This document shows positions 1 to 7,970 of a stretch of 64,000 nt of DNA, piece by piece. Each line of letters begins with the position of its first letter. Within the stretch, counting starts at the first letter, position 1. The stretch spans positions 17,400 to 81,399 of the forward strand of contig NZ_JADEWI010000028.1 in NCBI RefSeq assembly GCF_015207705.1, given 5' to 3'. This DNA comes from Nostoc sp. LEGE 06077 (lineage in GTDB: Bacteria; Cyanobacteriota; Cyanobacteriia; Cyanobacteriales; Nostocaceae). A model generated the notes under the pieces. That model had not been told where the DNA came from and ran no database searches. It worked only from the letters and a program-made list of their open reading frames with translations. The translations under genes and the position numbers were made by a program.

Positions 1-1
1 T

Positions 2-1291
2 GAAACATCTCCAGGGCAACAATTTCCGGTGCTACCTCCGGCAAATCCAGCAGCGGAAGAATCACCCCTCCAACCGCCTGCGCCACCGCCAAATGCTGAC
101 GGTGTAATTCCAGGTGAAAGCAGCGAAGCTTCTTCCCAACTCAACCGTTATCTGTTAGGGCCGGGAGATGTAATTAGTGTGGCGTTTCAGCGTCCTCCCG
201 GTGCTTATCGCTTAGGGCCGGGAGATTCGATTAATGTTGTGGTTCAACGCTTCCCTGATTTAAGTTTTCCCGCTTCAATTAATCCAGAAGGTAATATTGC
301 AGTGCCACTACTAGGTACAGTGCCACTACAAGGTTTAACTTTGCTAGAAGCTCAAGAAAGAATTCGGTTGTTATTCAATCGTTATGTAGTTAATCCTATA
401 GTTGTATTGTCCTTGACTGGTCTACGTCAGGATTTGAGTTTTCAAGCGCAAATTAGCCCCGAAGGCAATATTGTTGTGCCACAGGTGGGAATATTATCTA
501 TACAAGGCTTAAGTTTGGCAGAAGCTCAAGAAAAAATTCGCTTAAGTTTGAGTCGCGTCACGGTTGATCCAGCGATCGCCGTATCTCTATTCTCACCACG
601 ACCTGTACAAATTACAATTAGTGGCGAAGTTTTTCGTCCAGGAATTTATCCTGTCAGTTCTACTACACCTAGAGTTGCTGATGCTTTACTGATAGCTGGC
701 GGTTCGACGATGAACGCCGACCTCAGACAAGTGCAAGTGCGTCGAAAATTAATGGATGGTTCTGTAATTGCCCAAAATATTGACCTCTATGCAGCCTTGC
801 AAAATGGTGGTTCAGTACCAAATTTGCGCTTGCAAGATGGGGATGCAGTGATCATACCCCGTCGAGAAGTCGGTAATGATGATGGTTATGACCGGAATTT
901 AATCGCTCGCTCATCTTTGGCTGTACCACAGATTCGAGTCCGGTTGTTAAACTATGCGGCTGGTGGACTTGTGACGCAAACTCTACCGAATGGCAGTACT
1001 TTTATTGATGCTTTGGGAGGGATTAATTTAGATACAGCTAACCTGCGAGATATTGCCTTAATTCGATTTGACCCAGAACGCGGTCGCGCAATTACGCAAA
1101 AACTGGATGCCAAAAAAGCACTTTCTGGTGATATCTCTCAAAATGTCCCCTTACAAGATAATGATGTTATTGTTGTTGGTCGCAACTTAATTACCAGAAT
1201 TACTAATATCTTTAGTACAATTACTCGCCCGTTCTTTGATGTTCAAAGTTTTATCCGCTTCTTTCAATTTTTTGGTGGTAGCTCAAATTAG
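2..1291 (+). CDS. Polysaccharide export protein, Wza-like (5'-truncated by window edge)
   Basis: Outer-membrane polysaccharide export protein with Poly_export and SLBB domains, expected to form the periplasmic/outer-membrane channel that works with a Wzc-type kinase. The reading frame is open to the left edge of the window, so the GTG at 29 is probably internal and the signal peptide lies outside. A Pro-rich stretch is followed by two LGPGD motifs and two successive copies of a Poly_export-like unit, each with an (N/S)PEGNI motif followed by LxEAQExIR. SLBB-type segments follow (ISGEVFRPGIYPV, then a second 'VGR' strand-rich unit). The kinase gene starts 95 bp downstream, which supports an exopolysaccharide export role. 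The exact polymer cannot be told from this fragment. Confidence 0.88.
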   Translation, partial: ETSPGQQFPVLPPANPAAEESPLQPPAPPPNADGVIPGESSEASSQLNRYLLGPGDVISVAFQRPPGAYRLGPGDSINVVVQRFPDLSFPASINPEGNIAVPLLGTVPLQGLTLLEAQERIRLLFNRYVVNPIVVLSLTGLRQDLSFQAQISPEGNIVVPQVGILSIQGLSLAEAQEKIRLSLSRVTVDPAIAVSLFSPRPVQITISGEVFRPGIYPVSSTTPRVADALLIAGGSTMNADLRQVQVRRKLMDGSVIAQNIDLYAALQNGGSVPNLRLQDGDAVIIPRREVGNDDGYDRNLIARSSLAVPQIRVRLLNYAAGGLVTQTLPNGSTFIDALGGINLDTANLRDIALIRFDPERGRAITQKLDAKKALSGDISQNVPLQDNDVIVVGRNLITRITNIFSTITRPFFDVQSFIRFFQFFGGSSN

Positions 1292-1386
1292 TGCATATCA
1301 TTTGTTTGGCCTGATGACATCAAAAAATGACCCTTGACTATTGACTATTAACAGCATTCTCTCGCTTATTTCTATATGCCTCTGCT

Positions 1387-3579
1387 ATGACCCCACCAAT
1401 TGTTAAACGCTATCTGATTGCATTCGAGAAGTACAAGTGGATTGGACTAGCTAGTTTTGCGCTAGTTGTCGCTGGGTCGACAGTAGTAGCTATACAGCCA
1501 GATCCACCTATTAACTACATCGCAGATGGCGCACTGACTTATAATCGTCCACCAGTTTCATTTTCGCTGACGGGGAATGAAATTCAGCAGCAAGGACAGG
1601 AATTAAGCGAGGCTGCTTTGCTTTCAGATCAGATTATTGAAGCTACGGCAATAAAAGTTAATGTTAAGCCCAAAACTATTGGCACAAATGTTGCCTTAAA
1701 ATTACCAGAAAAAGCTAAGGCAGGAGAAGTTGCATCGACAGTTATTGATCTTAAATATAAAGATACTGATCCGAAGCGAGCGCAAGAGGTGCTTCAGGAA
1801 TTGATGCAAGCAATGATCAAGCTGAGTGGGGAGATTAACACAGGAAGGTTAAAAGCAATTATTCAAAAAATTGAAGAACGTTTACCCCAGGTTAGAGCGG
1901 AATTACAAACAGCAGAAAAAAGATTGGAACAGTACGATCGCCGCGAACGACCAGCAATCTTATCAGCAGAAAATGGTAGTTTATTGGCAGGAATCACTAA
2001 TAGCCAAAATCAACAACGATTAATTCAATTAAATGTTGCGGGGATTGATGCTCAAATTCGCAGTTTGCAGGCAAAGTTAGGTTTAGATGTCAATAAAGCT
2101 TATATTTCTTCGGCTTTAAGTGCTGACCCAATTTTGGGTAGTTTGCGAACACAACTATATCAAACAGAATCGCAAATTGCCTTGCTGCGGAAAGATTTGC
2201 GTGCTGAACATCCAACGATGATTCAGTTACAACGCCAAAAAGAAGCCACAGAGTTATTGATTCAACAGCGTGCTAATGAAGTTATTGGTGGTGGTGGTAC
2301 AGCCGCACCTTTTTCTGGAGATATTTCGGGAATTCGCGCCCAAAGTAACTTAGACCCAGCCAGACAAGGGTTAGCGAATCAGATGGTAACTTTGCAAACC
2401 CAACGGGATACCCTGCAACAACAGTTAGCACAGCAAATCCGCGAAGAAGTCCGCCTCCGGCAAGAGTATTCTTTAATACCTAACAAGCAGTTAGAGCGAT
2501 CGCGCTTAGAACAGGAAGTAGCCCTGAAAAAAGCAGTTTATGACCAAATGCAAGCCAAACTCACAGATTCTAAAACCGCAGAGGCAGAAACTGTTAGTAG
2601 TTTGACTGTTGCCCGTATACCGAGTATTATTCCTGAACCTACGAAAGTGAAGAGTGTACCAACCACTTTAGGAATTGGTGGTTTCTTAGGCTTGTTAGTG
2701 GGTGGTGGGGTGATATTTTTGCTGGGTTCCCTAGAAGGTGTTTTCAAAACCCAAGAAGATATCCGCGACAGCTTGAAGCAACGGGAAGTTGTGTTATTGG
2801 GTGAAATACCTTTAATGTCAGTAGAGCATTTAGCGTCTGATGTAGTTCCGGTAGTATTTTCCGTTGATTCGCCTTATTTGGAGTTTTATGAAAAATTCCG
2901 CAGTAATTTACGCCGTCTTGCAGGTAAAGACGTAAAGATATTATTAATTGCTAGTACTGGCGCTCAAGAAGGGAAAACAGTCAGTGCTTATAATTTAGGT
3001 GTGGCTTGCGCTCGTGCTGGCAAACGTACCTTAATTATTGAAACAGATTTGCGATCGCCCTCAAAGGCTACATCCCTAAACGTTACGCTTGACCCTGACG
3101 CTACTATTGAACCCTTGCGTTATTATGCCAGCTTGAGTGATTGTATTCGCCTAGTACCTGATATCGAAAATTTATACATTATTCCCAGTCCCGGCCCTGT
3201 GCTGCAATCACCAGCTATTATTGAATCTAGCGAAATGCGGCGGCTGATGGAAGATGCCCGTGAGCGTTATGATTTAGTAATTTTAGATAGTAGTCCCTTA
3301 AGTTACTCTAATGATCCTTTGCTGATTCAACCATACAGCGACGGCATAATATTGGTAGCGCGACCAAACTATACTCAAGAAAGTATGTTAGGTGAAGCCA
3401 TCGATCAATTACAAGAAGCTGAACTGGGATTATTGGGTGTAATTATCAATGGTGCAGATATTGAAGTTGCTTTACCAGAAACAACAGAACCATCACCCAG
3501 ATCTTCATCAGAACCAGAAGCAGTAATTGTGGAAGAAACTGATCAAGTTTCTGCCGGAGTAAATAACACTTACAACTAG
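1387..3579 (+). CDS. Wzc-like polysaccharide co-polymerase / BY-kinase (730 aa)
   Basis: Inner-membrane polysaccharide chain-length determinant fused to a bacterial tyrosine kinase (CpsD/CapB) domain. A transmembrane segment near residues 17-36, a long periplasmic coiled-coil region (about 150-420) and a second membrane segment (about 425-450) make up the Wzz part. The cytoplasmic kinase carries a Walker A variant (STGAQEGKTVSAYN, near 523-537), a Walker A' strand (LIIETDLRSPS) and a Walker B strand (LVILDSSPL). The usual C-terminal tyrosine cluster is missing: after the last strand there is an acidic Ser/Pro/Glu tail with one Tyr two residues before the end. It follows the Wza-like gene, so both probably export the same exopolysaccharide. 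Kinase activity is likely; autophosphorylation on a Tyr tail is doubtful. Confidence 0.87.
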   Translation: MTPPIVKRYLIAFEKYKWIGLASFALVVAGSTVVAIQPDPPINYIADGALTYNRPPVSFSLTGNEIQQQGQELSEAALLSDQIIEATAIKVNVKPKTIGTNVALKLPEKAKAGEVASTVIDLKYKDTDPKRAQEVLQELMQAMIKLSGEINTGRLKAIIQKIEERLPQVRAELQTAEKRLEQYDRRERPAILSAENGSLLAGITNSQNQQRLIQLNVAGIDAQIRSLQAKLGLDVNKAYISSALSADPILGSLRTQLYQTESQIALLRKDLRAEHPTMIQLQRQKEATELLIQQRANEVIGGGGTAAPFSGDISGIRAQSNLDPARQGLANQMVTLQTQRDTLQQQLAQQIREEVRLRQEYSLIPNKQLERSRLEQEVALKKAVYDQMQAKLTDSKTAEAETVSSLTVARIPSIIPEPTKVKSVPTTLGIGGFLGLLVGGGVIFLLGSLEGVFKTQEDIRDSLKQREVVLLGEIPLMSVEHLASDVVPVVFSVDSPYLEFYEKFRSNLRRLAGKDVKILLIASTGAQEGKTVSAYNLGVACARAGKRTLIIETDLRSPSKATSLNVTLDPDATIEPLRYYASLSDCIRLVPDIENLYIIPSPGPVLQSPAIIESSEMRRLMEDARERYDLVILDSSPLSYSNDPLLIQPYSDGIILVARPNYTQESMLGEAIDQLQEAELGLLGVIINGADIEVALPETTEPSPRSSSEPEAVIVEETDQVSAGVNNTYN

Positions 3580-3666
3580 TGAGGAATAAAAGTTTGGGGA
3601 TACAAGGGTGTGGAAAATGAAACCTCGATACCCCAAATCCCTTGATATTCAGCACTTTGTTAAGGC

Positions 3667-4344
3667 TTATTCATAGTCGCGTTTAAATAAACCAAATAAG
3701 GGCGCAAGCATAACTCCAAAAACAAAGCCCCCGATGTGCGCCCAGTAAGCAACTCCCCCGGTTTGGACGCTCATATTAGCAGCAGCTTGGAGACTAGCAA
3801 GACCAGATATCACATTCTGGATAAAGAAAATGCCAATAACTACCAGGGCTGGAACGCTAATTGTAGTCGCAAAAAAACCTAAGAATACTAAAGTTGTAAT
3901 TCTGGCATGGGGAAAGCGGATGAGGTATGCGCCTAAAACCCCAGAAATTGCGCCACTAGCGCCCAAAGAAGGAATCGGCGAATTCATGCCAATAAACCAC
4001 TGGCACAAAGCTGCTAAAGCGCCACAAGCTAAATAAAAAATTAGATATTTGAAATGCCCTAAACGGTCTTCGATATTGTTGCCAAAGACCCACAAGAACA
4101 CCATATTTGATATCAAGTGCCACCAACCACCGTGGAGAAACTGTGAGGTAATTAAAGTTATCCACTCACTAGAAAAGTTGTAGGTTAATTCGCGGGGTAC
4201 TACAGCGTACTCACCAAAAAAGAGATTTAATCGGGCATTAGACAAACTCACTTCATGAAGAAAAACTAAAACATTCATGCCAATCAAACCATAAGTGAAA
4301 TACGGTGTGATTCGCGTCGGATTTTCGTCATAGAGTGGAAACAC
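3667..4344 (-). CDS. Rhomboid family intramembrane serine protease (copy 1)
   Basis: Intramembrane serine protease of 225 residues with six predicted membrane helices. The catalytic dyad is visible: Ser130 in GASGAISG and His203 in YWAHIGGF. The HGGWWHLISN motif (His71, His76, Asn80) forms the usual oxyanion/L1 region. The start is GTG, chosen because an in-frame stop lies six codons upstream with no ATG between, and AGGA sits upstream. A paralogue with the same orientation lies just upstream on this strand (4495-5214), and their start regions align base for base, so this is a tandem duplication. The substrate is unknown. Confidence 0.92.
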   Translation of the reverse strand: MFPLYDENPTRITPYFTYGLIGMNVLVFLHEVSLSNARLNLFFGEYAVVPRELTYNFSSEWITLITSQFLHGGWWHLISNMVFLWVFGNNIEDRLGHFKYLIFYLACGALAALCQWFIGMNSPIPSLGASGAISGVLGAYLIRFPHARITTLVFLGFFATTISVPALVVIGIFFIQNVISGLASLQAAANMSVQTGGVAYWAHIGGFVFGVMLAPLFGLFKRDYE

Positions 4345-4494
4345 AGGTGTTTTTCCTAATTATCAATTAACTGCAATATAGCTCGTCTGGCTGGCAGTTG
4401 AAAAATTTGGATAATTGCACCTGTGGTGTAGTGCTGAGTGCTGAGTTGACAGTGCGGAGTATAAACTCAGCCTACTCAAAGCTGTTGACAGCAC

Positions 4495-5214
4495 TTAGCT
4501 GTACCATGATTCTTCTGGGGATTTGTCGCTAAATAAACCTAAAACCGGGCCAAGAATTGCGCCAAAGATGAACCCGCCTGCGTGCGCCCAATAGGCAATA
4601 CCACCGCTTTCCATCCCTATATTAGTAGGAGTTTCTAAACTGGCAAGTCCGTAGAAAGATTGCTGGAGAAACCAAAATCCTAAAAAGAAATAGGCGGGAA
4701 CCCGGAAAGTTGGGAAGAAAATTCCTAAAGGTACAACACCGAGAATTTCTGCTTTGGGGAAGCGGAGAATGTATGCACCCATAACTCCCGCGATCGCACC
4801 ACTAGCACCCAAAGACGGAATGTTAGAATCTTGGGAGAAATACCACTGGGTCAAAGACGCTAAAAGACCACAAGCTAAATAAAACAACAGATATTTGGCA
4901 TGACCTAATTTATCTTCGACGTTGTTACCAAATATCCATAAAAACAACATATTGCCAGCTAAGTGCAAAAAACCACCATGCAAAAATTGCGAAGTAATTA
5001 AAGTTGCCCATTCTGGTACTGGTTGATGCACAGAAACACCAGCAAAACTTAAACTCAGTTCGCGGGGAACAACCGCCGCAAGGTGTAAAAAGCCATCTAA
5101 TGCTTGTGGCGGAAGGCTACTTTCATAGATAAATGCCAGAACATTAGCGGCAATTAAACCGTAAGTTACATAAGGCGTAATTTCTGTAGGATTATTATCT
5201 TTAATGGGAACCAC
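4495..5214 (-). CDS. Rhomboid family intramembrane serine protease (copy 2)
   Basis: Second rhomboid protease, about 239 residues, with catalytic Ser in SLGASGAIAG, His in YWAHAGGF and the HGGFLHLAGN motif. A longer reading starting at 5250 is possible, but I chose GTG at 5214 because AGGAAAAAC lies 5 bases upstream and the 21 bases around this GTG align without gaps with the start region of the downstream paralogue (M-VPIKDNNP against M-FPLYDENP). A loop between the first helices is longer than in copy 1. The two genes are about 150 bp apart and may be co-transcribed. Confidence 0.9.
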   Translation of the reverse strand: MVPIKDNNPTEITPYVTYGLIAANVLAFIYESSLPPQALDGFLHLAAVVPRELSLSFAGVSVHQPVPEWATLITSQFLHGGFLHLAGNMLFLWIFGNNVEDKLGHAKYLLFYLACGLLASLTQWYFSQDSNIPSLGASGAIAGVMGAYILRFPKAEILGVVPLGIFFPTFRVPAYFFLGFWFLQQSFYGLASLETPTNIGMESGGIAYWAHAGGFIFGAILGPVLGLFSDKSPEESWYS

Positions 5215-5250
5215 GGGCGTTTTTCCTGATTTTTGAGAAACTAGCCTCAA

Positions 5251-5450
5251 ATTACCGAATATTCCTAGTAATTTCTTCTACCTCTTGGCTAGATTATGAC
5301 TTACGCAAATGTCATATTTTTTCGCTTAGGCTGTCAATATTCCAAAAAACACCTATCACCTCTCCCCTAGCCCCTGGTTATAAGAGGGATTGACGATCGC
5401 TCACTTCAACTGAAATGATGCAGAATAATGCACATTATTTCAGCTAATTC
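5251..5450. other. Intergenic region with short palindromes
   Basis: This 200-bp gap holds ATGAC-TTACGCAAAT-GTCAT near 5296-5315, related to the ends of the AGGACTTACGCA elements found at 52.2 and 58.4 kb. An imperfect inverted repeat at 5411-5442 (TGAAATGATG / CATTATTTCA) ends 8 bases before the next start codon and could affect its translation. No small gene is evident. Confidence 0.4.
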
Positions 5451-6089
5451 ATGCTTTTTAGCAATTCTTTAGAAAATCAACTGCAACAGTGGGATGATAT
5501 CATTCGCAGTCAACCAAATAATCCTAAAGCTTATATCCGGCGCGGTATGGTGAAATTCCAATTAGCCAAAATTGATGAATCTATTCAAGATTTTGACACA
5601 GCCGAAAACATAGAACCTCGCCTCAAACCATACCTCTGGCAACGGGGCTTATCTTATTATTATGCTGAAAGGTTTGCGGAAGGCGCTCAACAGTTTGAAA
5701 TTGATTTGACGGTGAATGCTAATGATGTCGAAGAAACTGTATGGCGCTATCTTTGTCTAGCGCGTTTGCAAGGTGTGGAAGTAGCACGTAATTCTCTCTT
5801 AAAAGTTAAAAATGACCCCAGACGAGTGCTGCGCTTCATATATGATTTGTTTGCGGGAAATTGTACACCCGAAGAAGTTTTAACTGTTGGAGAATCAGAA
5901 GGAATTAAGGGGAAATTTTATAGTCATCTTTATCTAGGATTGTATTATGAATCTGCAAACAACTTGAATTTAGCTCAAGAGTATATAGTCAAAGCTGCCG
6001 ATAAATACCAGATTAATGATTATATGTGGTATTTGGCGCAAGTACATAAAAAGTTACGGGTTTGGTCGGAATTCACTCAAAATCTGTGA
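5451..6089 (+). CDS. TPR-repeat protein (212 aa)
   Basis: Soluble helical protein with about two clear tetratricopeptide repeats in the first 90 residues (NPKAYIRRGMVKFQLAKIDE and the following YLWQRGLSYYYAERFAEG unit) and a further TPR-like hairpin near 165-205. It has no signal peptide or catalytic motif. TPR proteins of this size mediate protein-protein contacts. It lies 138 bp upstream of a P-loop ATPase on the same strand and could be part of the same locus. No function beyond a scaffolding role can be given. Confidence 0.75.
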   Translation: MLFSNSLENQLQQWDDIIRSQPNNPKAYIRRGMVKFQLAKIDESIQDFDTAENIEPRLKPYLWQRGLSYYYAERFAEGAQQFEIDLTVNANDVEETVWRYLCLARLQGVEVARNSLLKVKNDPRRVLRFIYDLFAGNCTPEEVLTVGESEGIKGKFYSHLYLGLYYESANNLNLAQEYIVKAADKYQINDYMWYLAQVHKKLRVWSEFTQNL

Positions 6090-6227
6090 TTTTTTTGTCG
6101 TTAATTAATTTCTCTGGAAACATAGCATAACAGCCTTCACCTGAATTAGTCTGCATATATCCACATTAAAAACCATATAATCACAAGCATAAGCGGTAGT
6201 GTCAGGCTGATTTCGGGTGATTTAGCA

Positions 6228-7532
6228 ATGAAACTGGATTTAGTCAGATTTTCTCAGGCTTGCAATCCCAGCAAGACTTTGACGGTTAGTAAAGCAGAAG
6301 ATAGACAATATTATATTGATTTTGCCAAAGTGCGGGGTGGCAAGATTATTGAAGAATTGAAACGGACAATTGCGCGACTTTCAGCCGACGAACCAACTTG
6401 TCAATTATTTACCGGACATATTGGCTGTGGAAAATCAACAGAATTACAACGGCTAAAACTAGAGTTGGAAGATTTGGGATTTCATGTAGTGTATTTTGAG
6501 TCCAGCCAAAGTTTAGATGTGGGAGATGTTGATATTACAGATATTTTACTGGCGATCGCACGGGAAGTTAGTCAAAGCTTAGAAGCAATTAAAATTAAAC
6601 TCAAGCCGGGATATTTTCAAAACCTGTTTACAGAAATTGTCGATTTTTTGCAAACACCTCTGGATATTGGTGTAGAAGCTGAGTTGTCTGTAGGTATTGG
6701 GAAATTAACTGCTAAAACAAAAGATAGCCCAAAACTGCGAAGTCAATTGCGGCAATATTTAGAACCACGCACCAGCAGTATTTTAGAGTCAATTAATCAA
6801 GAACTCCTCAAACCTGCCAGAAAAACACTTAAACAGCAAGGTAAACAAGGACTGGTAGTGATAGTTGATAACCTTGACCGCATTGATAATTCTTTAAAAC
6901 CTTCTGGTTATTATCAGCCAGAATATTTATTTGTCGAACGCGGTGAACAATTAAACCAGCTAAGTTGTCACGTCGTCTATACCATTCCTTTGGTATTGAT
7001 TTTTTCTAATGCTTTGGGGAGGCTAACAAATCGCTTTGGCGTTGACCCTAAAGTGTTACCGATGGTTCCTGTGCAATTTCCAGATGGAACTAAATTTACT
7101 GAAGGAATTACACTACTAAAACAAATGGTAATGGCGCGGGCGTTTCCGGGGGTGAGTTGGGAACAAAGCCAGCATTTAATTACAGAGGTTTTTGATAGTC
7201 CTGAAACATTAGAAAGACTGTGCTTAGTAAGCGGTGGTCATTTGCGGAACTTACTCATGATATTGTTTCGCTGTCTGCAACAAGAAGACCCGCCAATTTC
7301 CTGGGAATGTGTCAATAGAGTAATTAAAAAACGCTGCAACGAACTAACTTTGGCAATTACCGCAGATGAATGGGAAGTATTGCGGGAAGTCGCCCAAGGA
7401 AAAAGCCTAAGAGGTCATGAAAAATATGACCTTTTGCTCCGCAATATGTTTGTATTTGAATATCGAGATGAGGATGGTTCGTGGTTTGATATTAATCCGA
7501 TTTTGGCGGAGGCTAGAGAATTTAGGTTGTAA
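6228..7532 (+). CDS. P-loop ATPase (STAND/AAA-like), 434 aa
   Basis: Predicted ATPase with a Walker A motif in GHIGCGKSTELQ (about residues 64-75) and Walker B in VVIVDNLDRID (about 210-220), where Asp-Asn-Leu-Asp resembles KAP/ORC/STAND-type NTPases. The C-terminal third (about 340-434) looks like a winged-helix extension, as in many AAA/ORC-like proteins. There is no membrane segment. It lies 438 bp upstream of a giant TPR-STAND-WD40 gene on the same strand, separated by a broken transposase and REP palindromes. The domain order fits a signalling or conflict-system NTPase. Its role is inferred only from class and neighbourhood. Confidence 0.72.
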   Translation: MKLDLVRFSQACNPSKTLTVSKAEDRQYYIDFAKVRGGKIIEELKRTIARLSADEPTCQLFTGHIGCGKSTELQRLKLELEDLGFHVVYFESSQSLDVGDVDITDILLAIAREVSQSLEAIKIKLKPGYFQNLFTEIVDFLQTPLDIGVEAELSVGIGKLTAKTKDSPKLRSQLRQYLEPRTSSILESINQELLKPARKTLKQQGKQGLVVIVDNLDRIDNSLKPSGYYQPEYLFVERGEQLNQLSCHVVYTIPLVLIFSNALGRLTNRFGVDPKVLPMVPVQFPDGTKFTEGITLLKQMVMARAFPGVSWEQSQHLITEVFDSPETLERLCLVSGGHLRNLLMILFRCLQQEDPPISWECVNRVIKKRCNELTLAITADEWEVLREVAQGKSLRGHEKYDLLLRNMFVFEYRDEDGSWFDINPILAEAREFRL

Positions 7533-7550
7533 GAGCGGATCGCAATTAAT

Positions 7551-7793
7551 TTACCATTTGGAAGGATTATGGGGATGCAATTGATCTACATTCCAAGATA
7601 GGGGATTGGTTTGCACGTATTGACGAATTTTCTCTAAGGCTGCTTCATGGCGGATAATGCGATCGTAGTAATTACGTTGCCACACTGGGGCTTTAGGTGT
7701 ATTGCGGTTGATGTTGATTTGTTTGGTTGTTGCTGATTTGAATCCGGCAATCAATGATGAAATAGACCGAGGCTTCATTGGGGGTATGGCATT
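7551..7793 (-). pseudogene. REP-associated transposase (RAYT, TnpA_REP) C-terminal remnant
   Basis: About 80 codons match what I know of the C-terminal part of Y1 transposases of the REP-associated (IS200-like) family: KPRSISSLIAGFKSATTKQI, then TPKAPVWQRNYYDRIIRHEA, IRQYVQTNPLSW and a final HPHNPSKW. The N-terminal Y1 domain with its HuH histidines is missing; the expected coding space is occupied by REP-type palindromes and a 27-bp direct repeat. The element is therefore broken and could not move itself. It sits between the ATPase and STAND genes. Confidence 0.75.
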
Positions 7794-7810
7794 TTTGCCG
7801 TTTCCTGAAT

Positions 7811-7932
7811 GTAGGGGCGAATGGCCATAATGTAGAGGCGAACGGCCGTTCGCCCCTACGAAAATCTCGTTGATCAAATCCACATTTCGCCCCTACGAAA
7901 ATCTCGTTGATCGCGACGTTCGCCCTTACCAC
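7811..7932. repeat. REP palindrome cluster with 27-bp direct repeat
   Basis: A near-perfect 28-bp palindrome lies at 7832-7859, with half-site GTAGAGGCGAACGG against CCGTTCGCCCCTAC. A partial copy starts at 7811. A 27-bp direct repeat beginning TTCGCCCCTACGAAAATC occurs at 7849-7875 and again at 7886-7912. The same palindrome family recurs at 14103-14130 and 14251-14278 on the far side of the STAND gene. These are REP units of the type mobilised by RAYT transposases. Confidence 0.85.
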
Positions 7933-7970
7933 AATCACGCTTTTCACGACAATGACTGAATAATTTTGTT

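Noticed and set aside
7693..7947. Minus-strand 84-residue frame between the ATPase and STAND genes
   Set aside because: It is mostly translated REP palindrome and overlaps the transposase remnant in another frame.
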